A stretch of 64,000 bases of DNA from Aegilops tauschii subsp. strangulata (GCF_002575655.3 NC_053037.3:323729294-323793293), one strand, 5' to 3'; shown: positions 11,871 to 23,849, numbered from the stretch's first letter. Notes: generated by a model not told the origin, from the letters alone. Numbers and translations are program-made.

Positions 11871-13280
11871 TGATATGTCCATTTTGCATCATGTTTTTAT
11901 ATCAATATTTATTGCATTATGGTCTGTTATTACACATTATTTCACAATACTTATGCCTATTCTCTCTTATTTTACAAGGTTTACATGAAGAGGGAGAATG
12001 CCGGCAGCTGGAATTCTGGGCTGGAAAAGGAGCAAATATTAGAGACCTATTCTGCACAACTCCAAAAGTCCTGAAACTCCACGAAAGTCAGTTTTGGAAT
12101 ATATAAAAAAATATTGGGCGAAGAAAGTACCAGAGGGGGGCCACCCACCATCCACGAGGGTGGGGGCGTGCCCTCCCCCCTGGGCGCGCCCCCCTGCCTC
12201 GTGGGCCCCTTGGCAGGCCTCCGGTGCCCATCTTTGGCTATATGAAGTCTTTCGCCCTGGAAAAAATCAGAAGGAAGCTTTCGGGACGAAGCGCCGCCGT
12301 CTCGAGGCGGAACCAAACTAGGGCTCCGGCAGAGCTGTTCTGCCGGGGAAACATCCCTCCGGGAGGGGGAAATCATCACCATCGATCTCTCATTGGGAGG
12401 GGGGTCAATCTCCATCAACATCTTCACCAGCACCATCTCATCTCAAACCCTAGTTCATCTCTTGTATCCAATCTTTGTCTCAAAACCTCAGATTGGTACC
12501 TGTGGGTTGCTAGTAGTGTTGATTACTCCTTGTAGTTGATGCTAGTTGGTTTATTTGGTGGAAGATCCTATGTTCAGATCCTTTATGCATATTAATACCC
12601 CTCTGATTATGAACATGAATATGATTTGTGAGTAGTTACGTTTGTTCCTGAGGACATGGGAGAAGTCTTGCTATAAGTAGTCATGTGAATTTGGTATTCG
12701 TTCGATATTTTGATGAGATGTATGTTGTCTTTCCTCTAGTGGTGTTATGTGAACGTCGACTACATGACACTTCACCATTATTTGGGCCTAGGGGAAGGCA
12801 TCGGGAAGTAATAAGTAGATGATGGGTTGCTAGAGTGACAGAAGCTTAAACCCTAGTTTATGCGTTGCTTCGTAAGGGGCTGATTTGGATCCATATGTTT
12901 CATGCTATGGTTAGGTTTACCTTAATACTTCTTTTGTAGTTGCGCATGCTTGCAATAGGGGTTAATCATAAGTGGGATGCTTGTCCAAGGAAGGGAAGTA
13001 CCCAAGCACCGGTCCACACACATATCAAATTATCAAAGTAACGAACGCGAATCATATGAGCATGATGAAAACTAGCTTGACGATAATTCCCATGTGTCCT
13101 CAGGAGCGTTTTCCTTTATATAAGAGTTTGTCCAGGCTTGTCCTTTGCTACAAAAAGTATTGGGCCACATTGCTGCACCTTGTTTACTTTTGTTACTTGT
13201 TACCCGTTACGAATTACCTTATCAAAAAACTATCTGTTACCGATAATTTCAGTGCTTGCAGAGAACACCTTACTGAAAAC
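11871..13280 (+). mobile_element. Element A, 3' LTR, left part
   Basis: Starts TGATATGTCC after the polypurine tract and follows the 5' LTR until CTGAAAAC, where the LTR of element B begins. The missing last 90 bases of the LTR are at 23482-23571. Confidence 0.9.
13276..13280. repeat. Target-site duplication of element B (left)
   Basis: AAAAC before B; the right copy at 23477-23481 reads AAAAT. The A 5' LTR has AAAAC at the same place, so the right copy probably changed C to T after insertion. Confidence 0.75.
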
Positions 13281-14801
13281 TGATACGTCCATTTTCAATC
13301 ATGCTTTTATATTGATATTTATTGCATTATGGGCTGTTATTACACATTATGTCACAATACTTATGCCTATTCTCTCTTATTTTACAAGTTTACATAAGGA
13401 GGGAGAATGCCGGCAGCTGGAATTCTGGGCTGGAAAAGGAGCAAATATTAGAGACCTATTCTACACAACTCCAAAAGTCCTGAAACTCCACGAAAGTTAT
13501 TTTTGGAAATAATAAAAAATACTGAGCGGAAGAAATACCAGAGGGGGCCCACACCCTGGCCACGAGGGTGGGGGGCGCGCCCTACCCCCCTGGGCGTGCC
13601 CCCTGCCTCGTGGGCCCCCTGTTGGCCCTCCGGTGCCCATCTTCTACTATATGAAATCTTTCGTCCGAGAACAAATCATAAGCAAGCTTTCGGGACGAGA
13701 CTCCGCCGCCACGAGGCGGAACCTTGGCGGAACCAATCTAGGGCTCCGGCATAGCTGTTCTGCCGGGGACACTTCCCTCCGGGAGGGGGAAATCATCGCC
13801 ATCGTCATCACCAACGCTCCTCTCATCGGGAGAGGGCAATCTCCATCAACATCTTCACCAGCACCATCTCCTCTCAAACCCTAGTTCATCTCTTGTATCC
13901 AATTCTTGTCTCCAATTCTGGGATTGGTACCTGTAGGTTGCTAGTAGTGTTGATTACTCCTTGTAGTTGATGCTAGTTGGTTTATTTGGTGGAAGATCAT
14001 ATGTTCAGATCCTATATGCATATTAATACTCCTCTGATTATGAACATGAATATGCTTTGTGAGTAGTTACGTTTGTTCCTGAGGACATGGGAGAAGTCTT
14101 GCTATTGGTAGTCATGTGAATTTGATATTCGTTCGATATTTTGATGAGATGTATGGTGTCTATCCTCTAGTGGTATTATGTGAACGTCGACTACATGACA
14201 CTTCACCATTATTTGGGCCTAGAGGAAGGCATTGGGAAGTAATAAGTAGATTATGGGTTGCTAGAGTGACAGAAGCTTAAACCCTAGTTTATGCGTTGCT
14301 TCGTAAGGGGCTGATTTGGATCCACATGTTTCATGCTATGGTTAGGTTTACCTTAATACTTCTTTTGTAGTTGCGGATGCTTGCAATAGGGGTTAATCAT
14401 AAGTGGGATGCTTGTCCAAGTAAGGACAGCACCCAAGCACCGGTCCACCCACATATCAAATTATCAAAGTACCGAACGCGAATCATATGAACGTGATGAA
14501 AACTAGCTTGACGATAATTCCCATGTGTCCTCGGGAGCGCTTTTCCTTATATAAGAGTTTGTCCAGGCTTGTCCTTTGCTACAAAAAGGATTGGGCCACC
14601 TTGCTGCACTTTATTTACTTTTGTTACTTGTTGCTCGTTACAATTTATCTTATCACAAAACTATCTGTTACCTATAATTTCAGTGCTTGCAGAGAATACC
14701 TTGCTGAAAACTGCTTACCATTTCCTTCTGCTCCTCGTTGGGTTCGACAGTCTTACTTATCGAAAGGACTACGATAGATCCCCTATACTTGTGGGTCATC
14801 A
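13281..14801 (+). mobile_element. Element B, 5' LTR (Athila-like gypsy)
   Basis: An LTR of 1521 bp, TGATACGTCC to GTGGGTCATCA. By eye it differs from the 3' LTR at 21955-23476 at roughly 20-25 positions. A TATA-like TTATATAAG at 14547-14555 lies about 250 bases from the LTR end and is a plausible core promoter. Confidence 0.93.
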
Positions 14802-14812
14802 AGACTCTTTTC

Positions 14813-14830
14813 TGGCGCCGTTGCCGGGGA
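14813..14830 (+). other. Element B primer-binding site (tRNA-Asp)
   Basis: TGGCGCCGTTGCCGGGGA matches the complement of the 3' end of plant tRNA-Asp, 11 bases after the 5' LTR. Use of tRNA-Asp is a feature of Athila-lineage elements. Confidence 0.88.
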
Positions 14831-14906
14831 GTGAAGCGCCTTTGGTAGGTGGAATTTGGTAAGGAAAATTTATATAGTGTGCTGAAATTTACTGTCACTT
14901 ATTACT

Positions 14907-16613
14907 ATGGAAAGTAATCCTCTGAGGGGCTTGTTTGGGGTATCTTCACCCCGACCAGTAGAGCAAAGAGTTGCTCCTCAACCTACTGAAGATGAAAATG
15001 TCTACTTTGAAATTCCTTCGGGTATGATAGAAAAACTGCTAGCTAATCCTTTTGCAAGAGATGGAACAATGCATCCTGATGAGCACCTAATCTATGTGGA
15101 TGAAGTTTGTGGCTTATTTAAGCTTGCAGGTATACCCGATGATGTTATTAAGAAGAAGGTCTTCCCTTTATCTTTGAAGGGAGATGCATTGACATGGTAT
15201 AGGCTATGTGATGATATGGGATCATGGAACTACAGACGATTGAAATTGGAATTTCATCAGAAGTTTTATCCTATGCATCTTGTTCATCGTGATCACAATT
15301 ATATATATAATTTCTGGCCTCCCGAAGGAGAAGGCATCACTCAAGCTTGGGGGAGGCTTAAATCAATGTTATATTCATGCCCCAATCATGAGCTCCCAAG
15401 AGAAATAATTATTCAAAAAATTTATGCTCGGCTTTCTGATAACAATCGCACCATGCTTGATACTTCTTGTGCTGGCTCTTTTATGATGAAGACTATTGAA
15501 TTCAAATGGGATTTATTGGAAAGAATTAAACGCAACTCTGAAGATTGGGACCTCGACGAAGGTAAGGAGTCAGGTATGATACCTAAGTTTGATTGTGTTA
15601 AATCTTTTCTGGATACCGATGTTTTCCGTAAATTTAGCACTAAATATGGACTTGACTCTGAGATAGTAGCTTCTTTCTGTGAATCTTTTGTTGCTCATGT
15701 TGATCTCCCTAAGGAGAAGTGGTTTAAATATCATCCTCCCATAGAAGTAAAAGTAGCTGCACCTATTAAAGTTGAAGAAAAGACTATCACTTATAATGAT
15801 CCTATTGTTCCTACTGCTTATGTTGAGAAACCACCTTTCCCTGTTAGAATAAAGGATCATGCTAAAGCTTCAACTGTGGTTCGTAAAAGCAATATTAGAA
15901 ATTATACACCTCCTGAGCAATTTAACGTTGAACCTAATATTGCTATTGTTAAAGATCTCTTGTCTGGTAATATTGATGGGCATGTTATTCATTTCCGTGA
16001 AGAAACTGCTAGAATTGCCAAACCTTGTGCTAAAGATAAACATAGATCTGTAGTAGGCATGCCTATTATTTCTGTTAAAATAGGAGATCATTGTTATCAT
16101 GGCTTATGTGATATGGGTGCTAGTGCTAGTGCAATACCTATTGACTTATACAAAGAAATTATGCATGATATTGCACCTACTGAGTTAGAAAATATTGATG
16201 TCACAATTAAACTTGCCAATAGAGATACTATTTCACCCATGGGAATTGTTAGAGATGTTGAAGTCTTGTGTGGGAAAACTAAATATCCTGCTGATTTTCT
16301 TGTTCTTGGTTCCCCACAAGATAGCTTTTGTCCCATTATATTTGGTAGACCCTTCTTGAACACTGTTAATGCTAGGATAGACTGCGAAAAGGATGTTGTT
16401 ACTATTGGTCTAGGTGATATGACTCACGGGTTCAACTTTTCTAAATTTCATAGACAACACCGTGAAGAGGAATTGCCTAGTAAAGATGAAATTATTGGTC
16501 TTGCTTCTATTGCCGTACCTCCTAGTGATCCTTTAGAACAATATTTGCTAGACCATGAAAATGATATGTTTATGAATGAAAGAAGGGAAATAGATGAAGT
16601 ATTCTTTAAATAG
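14907..16613 (+). CDS. Element B gag-protease ORF
   Basis: An open frame of 568 codons beginning MESNPLRGLFG, 76 bases after the primer-binding site. The first 270 residues or so form the gag region, with PFARDGTMHPDEHLIYVDEVCGLF-type sequence typical of plant retrotransposon gag; the protein would form the virus-like particle. Around residue 400 is CDMGASASAIP, the retroviral aspartic protease site with Met in place of the usual Ser/Thr. The frame ends at TAG (16611-16613), but the same frame continues directly into reverse transcriptase. No zinc knuckle was seen. The open frame and few LTR differences show a fairly young insertion. Confidence 0.9.
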   Translation: MESNPLRGLFGVSSPRPVEQRVAPQPTEDENVYFEIPSGMIEKLLANPFARDGTMHPDEHLIYVDEVCGLFKLAGIPDDVIKKKVFPLSLKGDALTWYRLCDDMGSWNYRRLKLEFHQKFYPMHLVHRDHNYIYNFWPPEGEGITQAWGRLKSMLYSCPNHELPREIIIQKIYARLSDNNRTMLDTSCAGSFMMKTIEFKWDLLERIKRNSEDWDLDEGKESGMIPKFDCVKSFLDTDVFRKFSTKYGLDSEIVASFCESFVAHVDLPKEKWFKYHPPIEVKVAAPIKVEEKTITYNDPIVPTAYVEKPPFPVRIKDHAKASTVVRKSNIRNYTPPEQFNVEPNIAIVKDLLSGNIDGHVIHFREETARIAKPCAKDKHRSVVGMPIISVKIGDHCYHGLCDMGASASAIPIDLYKEIMHDIAPTELENIDVTIKLANRDTISPMGIVRDVEVLCGKTKYPADFLVLGSPQDSFCPIIFGRPFLNTVNARIDCEKDVVTIGLGDMTHGFNFSKFHRQHREEELPSKDEIIGLASIAVPPSDPLEQYLLDHENDMFMNERREIDEVFFK

Positions 16614-19600
16614 GAACCCATCCTGAAACACAACTTGCCTGTTGAAATCCTAGGGGATCCTCCTCCACCCAAGGGTGATCCCATGTCTGAGCTTAAACCG
16701 TTACCTGATACTCTTAAATATGCTTATCTTGATGAGAAAAAGATATATCCTGTTATTATTAGTGCTAACCTTTCAGAGCATGAAGAAGAGAGATTATTGA
16801 AAACTCTGAAGAAGCACTATGCTGCTATTGGATATACTCTTGATGATCTTAAGGGCATTAGTCCCACTCTATGTCAACACAAAATAAATTTGGAGAAAGA
16901 TGCCAAACCAGTTCGTGATCACCAACGACGGCTGAATCCTAAGATGGAAGAAGTGGTAAGAAAGGAAATAATAAAGCTTCTTGAGTCAGGTATAATCTAT
17001 CCCGTTGCTGATAGTCAATGGGTAAGTCATGTCCATTGTGTCCCTAAGAAAGGAGGTATTACTATCGTCCCTAATGATAAAGATGAATTGATTCCGCAAA
17101 GAATTATTACAGGTTATAGGATGGTAATTGATTTCCGCAAATTAAATAAGGCTACTAAAAAGATCATTACCCCTTACCTTTTATTGATCAAATGCTAGAA
17201 AGATTATCCAAACATACACATTTTTGCTTTCTAGATGGTTATTCTGGTTTCTCTCAAATACCTGTGTCAGCCGATGATCAATCAAAGACCACTTTTACTT
17301 GCCCTTTCGGTACTTTTGCTTATAGACGTATGCCTTTTGCTTTATGTAATGCACCTGCTACCTTTCAAAGATGCATGATGGCTATATTCTCTGACTTTTG
17401 TGAAAAGATTTGTGAGGTTTTCATGGACGATTTCTCCGTCTATGAATCCTCTTTTGATGATTGCTTGAGCAACCTTGATCTAGTTTTGCAGAGATGTGAA
17501 GACACTAACCTTGTCTTGAATTGGGAGAAGTGCCACTTTATGGTTAATGAAGGTATTGTCTTGGGGCACAAAATTTCTGAAAGAGGTACTGAAGTTGATA
17601 AAGCCAACGTTGATGCTATTGAAAAGATGCCATGTCCCAAGGACATCAAAGGTATAAGAAGTTTCCTTGGTCATGTCGGTTTTTATATTAGGTTCATTAA
17701 GGACTTCTCAAAAATTTCTCGGCCTCTGGCTAATTTATTACAAAAAGATATACCATTTGTCTTTGATGATGATTGTGTAGAAGCATTTGAAATACTTAAG
17801 AAAGCATTGATTTCTGCACCTATCGTTCAGCCACCTGATTGGAATTTACCCTTTGAAATCATGTGTGATGCTAGTGATTATGTTGTAGGTGATGTTATAG
17901 GGCAAAGAGTTGATAAGAAATTAAATGTTATTCAATATGCTAGTAAAACTCTAGACAATGCTCAGAGAAATTATGCTACTACTGAAAAGGAATTCTTAGC
18001 AGTTGTATTTGCTTGTGATAAGTTCAGGCCCTATATTGTTGATCCTAAAGTAACTATTCACACTGATCATGCTGCTATTAAATACCTTATGGAAAAGAAA
18101 GATGCTAAACCTAGACTTATTAGATGGGTTCTCTTGCTACAAGAATTTGATTTACATATTGTTGATAGAAAGGGAGCTGAGAACCCCGTTGCAGGCAACT
18201 TGTCTAGGTTAGAAAATGTTCTTGATGACCCACTACCTATTGATGATAGCTTTCCTGATGAACAATTAAATGTCATAAATGCTACTCGTACTGCTCCATG
18301 GTATGCTGGTTATGCTAATTATATTGTTGCAAAATTTATACCACCTAGTTTCACATACCAGCAAAAGAAAAAGTTTTTCTATGACTTGAGACATTACTTT
18401 TGGGATGACCCACATCTTTATAAAGAAGGAGTAGATGGTGTTATTAGACGTTGTGTACCTAAGCATGAACAGGAACAGATCCTACGCAAGTGTCACTCCG
18501 AAGCTTATGGAGGACACCACGCTGGAGATAGAACCGCACATAAGGTATTGCAATCCGGTTTTTATTGCTACTCTCTTCAAGGATGCCCGTAAGTTTGTCT
18601 TATCTTGTGATGAATGTCAAAGAATTGGTAATATTAGTAGACGTCAAGAAATGCCTATGAATTATTCACTTGTTATTGAACCATTTGATGTTTGGGGCTT
18701 TGATTATATGGGACCTTTTCCTGCCTCTAGTGGATATACACATATTTTAGTTGCTGTTGATTACGTTACTGAGTGGGTAGAAGCTATTCCAACTAGTAGC
18801 GCTGATCATAACACATCTATTAAAATGCTTAAGGAAGTTATTTTTCCGAGGTTAGGAGTCCCTAGATATTTAATGACTGATGGTGGTTCACAATTTATTC
18901 ATGGTGCTTTCCGTAAAATGCTTGCTAAGTATGACGTTAATCATAGAATTGCATCTCCTTATCACCCACAGTCTAGTGGTCAAGTAGAATTGAGTAATAG
19001 AGAGCTCAAACTAATTTTGCAAAAGACTGTTAATAGATCTAGAAAGAATTGGTCCAAGAAACTTGATGATGCATTATGGGCTTATAGAACTGCATACAAA
19101 AATCCTATGGGTATGTCTCCGTATAAAATGGTTTATGGAAAAGCATGTCACTTACCTCTCGAACTAGAACATAAGGCATTTTGGGCCATTAAAGAGCTCA
19201 ATTATGATTTCAAACTTGCCGGTGAGAAGAGGTTATTTGACATTAGCTCACTTGATGAATGGAGAACCCAAGCCTATGAAAATGCCAAGTTGTTTAAAGA
19301 AAAAGTTAAAAGATGGCATGACAAAAGAATACAAAAGCGTGAGTTTAATGTAGGTGATTATGTATTGCTATACAACTCTCGTTTAAGATTTTTTGCAGGA
19401 AAACTTCTCTCTAAATGGGAAGGTCCTTACGTTATCGAGGAGGTCTATCGTTCAGGTGCCATAAAAATCAACAACTTCGAAGGCACAAATCCGAAGGTGG
19501 TGAACGGCCAAAGAATCAAACATTATATCTCAGGTAATCCTATAAATGTTGAAACCAATGTTATTGAAACCGTAACCCCGGAGGAACACATAAGAGACAC

Positions 19601-19634
19601 TTTCCAGAATGTTTTAGACTCCGAAAAGGAATAG
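16614..19634 (+). pseudogene. Element B pol (reverse transcriptase, RNase H, integrase), two frameshifts
   Basis: Follows gag-protease in frame after one UAG. Reverse transcriptase shows [23 protein letters not shown] and FMDDFSVY, the catalytic Asp pair. RNase H has [17 protein letters not shown] and TDHAAIKYL. Integrase has the HH-CC zinc finger (HHAG, CDECQ), [15 protein letters not shown] and GQVELSNRE for the D,D-35-E triad, and a C-terminal [11 protein letters not shown]...KWEGPY block; no chromodomain was seen. The frame shifts by one lost base near 17160 and by two lost bases near 18568, so B cannot make a full polyprotein. Open segments are 16635-17198, 17192-18592 and 18435-19634. 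Confidence 0.92.
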
Positions 19635-19949
19635 GTATGTGGTACGGTATGTAAACCGACTCCAAAACAGTTCTAATGGCAATTTTTCTCCGTTTTGGAA
19701 TATTTAGGAAAATAGAAAAATAAGAAGCAGTCCGGAAAGGACACGAGGGTGGAGGGCGTGCCCTACCCACCTGGGCGCGCCCCCTGCCTCGTGGGCACCT
19801 TGTGCGCTCTCCGGACTCCGTTTTCTTGCACGATACGTATTTTAGTCGGTAAAAATTCATTGTATAATCCCCCGAAGGTTTTGACTCCTGTATCACGCAA
19901 ATATCCTCTGGATTTGTTTTGAGCTGTTGCTACAGCAGATTAGAGCAAG

Positions 19950-20375
19950 ATGTCTTCTCAGGATTCCGACGGAGAGAGCTATGTCTCCCACCTCATTGCT
20001 TACCCAAAGACCTATGGGGATATATCTCCTTATGGTCGAACTACGGATGAGGAGGAGGATGCTCATTTGATGAGGATCAATGATTTAAGTTCGGAGGAGG
20101 AGGATGTCCCTCTACCTCAACCTGGGGATATGCACGTGAAGTTCAAGAAATCTAGTCTCCCTAAGAGGGCTAAACAATCTAACAACTGATCTATTCCTTC
20201 TCGTTTTCGGCAGAAAAGCAAAGGAGATTTATGTGACAAGATCTTGAAGCTGGAGTCGGAGGTCGATGATCTAAAGGAGGAAATTGCTCTCCTCAATTAC
20301 AATATGAAGAAGCTGAAAGCACAATCCACATCATCAACAACTCCACCACCTTCCTCACCAGCAAAGGAGATATAA
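19950..20375 (+). pseudogene. Element B accessory ORF after pol (coiled-coil, one stop)
   Basis: A 141-codon frame starting MSSQDSDGESYVSHLIAYP, about 315 bases after pol, on the same strand. One TGA (20187-20189) interrupts it where A has CGA. It is acidic at first (EEEDAHLM, SSEEEDVPLP), then basic (KKSSLPKRAK, nuclear-signal-like), then a heptad-like stretch (GDLCDKILKLESEVDDLKEE) expected to be a coiled coil, then a Ser/Pro tail. In Athila elements this position can hold an env-like gene, but this ORF is short and has no signal peptide or membrane segment. Presence in A and B suggests it was once selected. Function unknown. Confidence 0.65.
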
Positions 20376-20387
20376 TCATATGGGTAT

Positions 20388-20430
20388 GGGCACTCCCCTT
20401 GGCAACTGCCAAGCTTGGGGGAGGTGCCCC
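20388..20430 (+). other. Element B hairpin with internal polypurine-tract copy
   Basis: GGGCACTCCCCTTGGCA / TGCCAAGCTTGGGGGAGG then TGCCC form a stem with a small ACT loop and a bulge. The right arm has AAGCTTGGGGGAG at 20411-20423, identical over 13 bases to the true polypurine tract at 21941-21953. Confidence 0.7.
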
Positions 20431-21441
20431 GGTATCGTATCATCATCACACTCCTATCTTTACCATTTTTCTTAGTTCGATCCTTTTAGTAATATCTTGA
20501 TCTAGTAGAATAAAGTTTTGGTATGATCTAGTTTTGAGTTTTGCTTTATGTTCCCTCTTTGTAATCAAGTCCATGAGCTATATAATAAAGATTAGTGTTG
20601 AGTCAAGGGCTTGATTATTTTGCTATGATCTTGAGTGAATAAAAGAGAAGAGAAAAAGAATAAAAAGAAGCAAAGAGATCATATTGATCTTATGGAGATT
20701 AATGACTTCACATAGAAAGAGTATGATGATTAAAAATTGTTGAGAGTTGACAAACTTAGTTTTGGTCATCGTTGCAATTAATAGGAAGTAATAAAGAAAG
20801 AGAGGTTTCACATATAAATATACTATTGTGGACATCTTTTATGATTGGGAGCACTCATTAAAATATGACATGCTAAAGAGTTGATGTTGGACTAGGAAGA
20901 CAACGTAATGGGTTATGTTTTCTTATATCTGAGATAAAGTATATTGTCATGGATCATCCAACATGTTGAGCTTGCCTTTCCCCCTCATGATAGCCAAATT
21001 CTTTGCACCAAGTAGAGATACTACTTGTGCTTCCAAATACCCTTAAACCCAGTTTTACCATGAGAGTCCACCATATCTACCTATGGATTGAGTAAGATCC
21101 TTCAAGTAAGTTGTCATCGGTGCAAAGCAATAAAAATTGCTCTCAATATGTATGATTGATTGGTGTGGAGGAAATAAGCTTTATACGATCTTGTGATGTG
21201 GAAGAAATAAAAGCGACGGACTGCATAATAAAGGTCCATATCACAAGTGGCAATATAAAGTGACGTTCTTTCGCATTAAGATTTTGTGCATCCAACCCTG
21301 AAAGCGCATGGCAACCTCTGCTTCCCTCTGCGAAGGGCCTATCTTTTACTTTTATCTTCTACCTTGTGCAAGAGTCATGGTGATCTTCACCTTTCCTTTT
21401 TACATTTTATCCTTTGGCAAGCACAGTATGTTGGAAAGATC

Positions 21442-21482
<41 letters not shown>

Positions 21483-21954
21483 GGATGTAAGTTGGCATGA
21501 ACTATTATTGTTGACATTACCCTTGAGGTAAAAGGTTGGGAGGCGAAACTATAAGCCCCTATCTTTCTCTGTGTCCGATTAAAACTCCGTAACCACAAGT
21601 ATTGCGTGAGTGTTAGCAATTATGAAAGACTAAATGATTTATGTGGACTTGCTAAAAAGCTCTGACATAGGCTCTTTCTAATGTTATGATAAATTGCAAT
21701 TGCTTCAATGACTGAGATTATAGTTTGTTAGTTCTCAATAAAGTTTCTGATTCATACTTTGCATTGTGAATAGATTATCACTTGAGCATAGGAAATCATA
21801 TGACAATATCCATATATGTTGCTGTTATAAGATTAATCATGATGCCCTCATGTCTGTATTTTATTTTATCGACACCTCTACCTCTAAACATGTGGACATA
21901 TTTATCGTTTTCGGCTTACGCTTGAGGACAAGCGAGGTCTAAGCTTGGGGGAGT
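20431..21954 (+). other. Element B non-coding 3' internal region and polypurine tract
   Basis: No gene seen in about 1.5 kb. An (AT)n microsatellite lies at 21445-21480. The last bases, AAGCTTGGGGGAGT (21941-21954), are the polypurine tract immediately before the 3' LTR. Confidence 0.75.
21445..21480. repeat. (AT)n microsatellite in element B
   Basis: About 18 AT units directly after GATCCTG; A has only a short ATATATAT at the equivalent place near 11350. Confidence 0.9.
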
Positions 21955-23476
21955 TGATACGTCCATTTTGCATCATGCTTTTATATTGATATTTATTGCA
22001 TTATGGGCTGTTATTACACATTATGTCACAATACTTATGCCTATTCTCTCTTATTTTACAAGGTTTACATAAGGAGGGAGAATGTCGGCAGCTGGAATTC
22101 TGGGCTGGAAAAGGAGCAAATATTAGAGACCTATTCTACACAACTCCAAAAGTCCGGAAACTCCACAAAAGTTATTTTTGGAAATAATAAAAAATACTGA
22201 GCGGAAGAAATACCAGAGGGGGCCCACACCCTGGCCACGAGGGTGGGGGGCGCGCCCTACCCCCCTGGGCGCGCCCCCTGCCTCGTGGGCCCCCTGTTGG
22301 CCCTCCGGTGCCCATATTCTACTATATGAAATCTTTCGTCCGAGAACAAATCATAAGCAAGCTTTCGGGACGAGACTCCGCCGCCACGAGGCGGAACCTT
22401 GGCGGAACCAATCTAGGGCTCCGGCAGAGCTGTTCTGCCCGGGACACTTCCCTCCGGGAGGGGGAAATCATCGCCATCGTCATCACCAACGCTCCTCTCA
22501 TCGGGAGAGGGCAATCTCCATCAACATCTTCACCAGCACCATCTCCTCTCAAACCCTAGTTCATCTCTTGTATCCAATTCTTGTCTCCAAGTCTGGGATT
22601 GGTACCTGTAGGTTGCTAGTAGTGTTGATTACTCCTTGTAGTTGATGCTAGTTGGTTTATTTGGTGGAAGATCATATGTTCAGATCCTATATGCATATTA
22701 ATACTCCTCTGATTATGAACATGAATGTGCTTTGTGAGTAGTTACGTTTGTTCCTGAGGACATGGGAGAAGTCTTGCTATTGGTAGTCATGTGAATTTGG
22801 TATTCGTTCGATATTTTGATGAGATGTATGTTGTCTATCCTCTAGTGGTGTTATGTGAACGTCGACTACATGACACTTCACCATTATTTGGGCCTAGAGG
22901 AAGGCATTGGGAAGTAATAAGTAGATTATGGGTTGCTAGAGTGACAGAAGCTTAAACCCTAGTTTATGCGTTGCTTCGTAAGGGGCTGATTTGGATCCAC
23001 ATGTTTCATGCTATGGTTAGGTTTACCTTAATACTTCTTTTGTAGTTGCGGATGCTTGCAATAGGGGTTAATCATAAGTGGGATGCTTGTCCAAGTAAGG
23101 ACAGCACCCAAGCACCGGTCCACCCACATATCAAATTATCAAAGTACCGAACGCGAATCATATGAACGTGATGAAAACTAGCTTGACGATAATTCCCATG
23201 TGTCCTCGGGAGCGCTTTTCCTTATATAAGAGTTTGTCCAGGCTTGTCCTTTGCTACAAAAAGGATTGGGACACCTTGCTGCACTTTATTTACTTTTGTT
23301 ACTTGTTGCTCGTTACAGTTTATCTTATCACAATACTATTTGTTACCTATAATTTCAGTGCTTGCAGAGAATACCTTGCTGAAAACCGCTTATCATTTCC
23401 TTCTGCTCCTCGTTGGGTTCGACACTCTTACTTATCGAAAGGACTACGATAGATCCCCTATACTTGTGGGTCATCA
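21955..23476 (+). mobile_element. Element B, 3' LTR
   Basis: A full-length LTR of 1522 bp, TGATACGTCC to GGGTCATCA, preceded by the polypurine tract and followed by AAAAT, the right-hand target-site copy. Confidence 0.93.
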
Positions 23477-23571
23477 AAAATCGCTTCTCATTTCCTTCTG
23501 CTCCTCGTTGGGTTCGACACTCTTACTTATCGAAAGGACTACAATAGATCCCCTATACTTGTGGGTCATCA
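23477..23571 (+). mobile_element. Element A, 3' LTR, right remnant (includes right TSD copy of B)
   Basis: After B's target-site copy (23477-23481) the last 90 bases of an A-type LTR follow (CGCTTCTCATTTCC to GGGTCATCA). They complete the A 3' LTR broken at 13280, which proves nesting rather than tandem arrangement. AAAAT at 23572-23576 is A's right target-site duplication. Confidence 0.9.
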
Positions 23572-23576
23572 AAAAT

Positions 23577-23849
23577 GGACGGGGTGCACAGGTTCACTAG
23601 TGGCATCTCTCTCTCAAGCAAGCAATGGTATGAACAAATTACTGTTTGGCAATTGACATAATAGTAGGAATTTATAACTATAACCATTAATGGCATAAGC
23701 TCATATAGGTATTACGTCTGTGATAAGTAGACTGTTAAACTTATTGAAGTCTACTACTATTACTCTAGCCCAAGACCGCTATCCAGCATGCATGTCAAAG
23801 TATTAAGTTTGCAAGAAACAGAGTAACACAATAAGTAAGATGACATAAT
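23577..23849 (-). mobile_element. LTR of element H, piece 2
   Basis: Continuation of the old minus-strand LTR after A, up to copia element E. It contains GTTCACTAGTGGCATCTCTC and CGCTATCCAGCATGCATGTC, which resemble the same abundant Triticeae gypsy LTR type. The last five bases, ATAAT (23845-23849), are E's left target-site duplication. Confidence 0.6.

Noticed and set aside
3299..23571. A and B as a simple tandem duplication of one element
   Set aside because: The A 3' LTR is broken by B and its tail lies on B's far side, and each element has its own target duplication.
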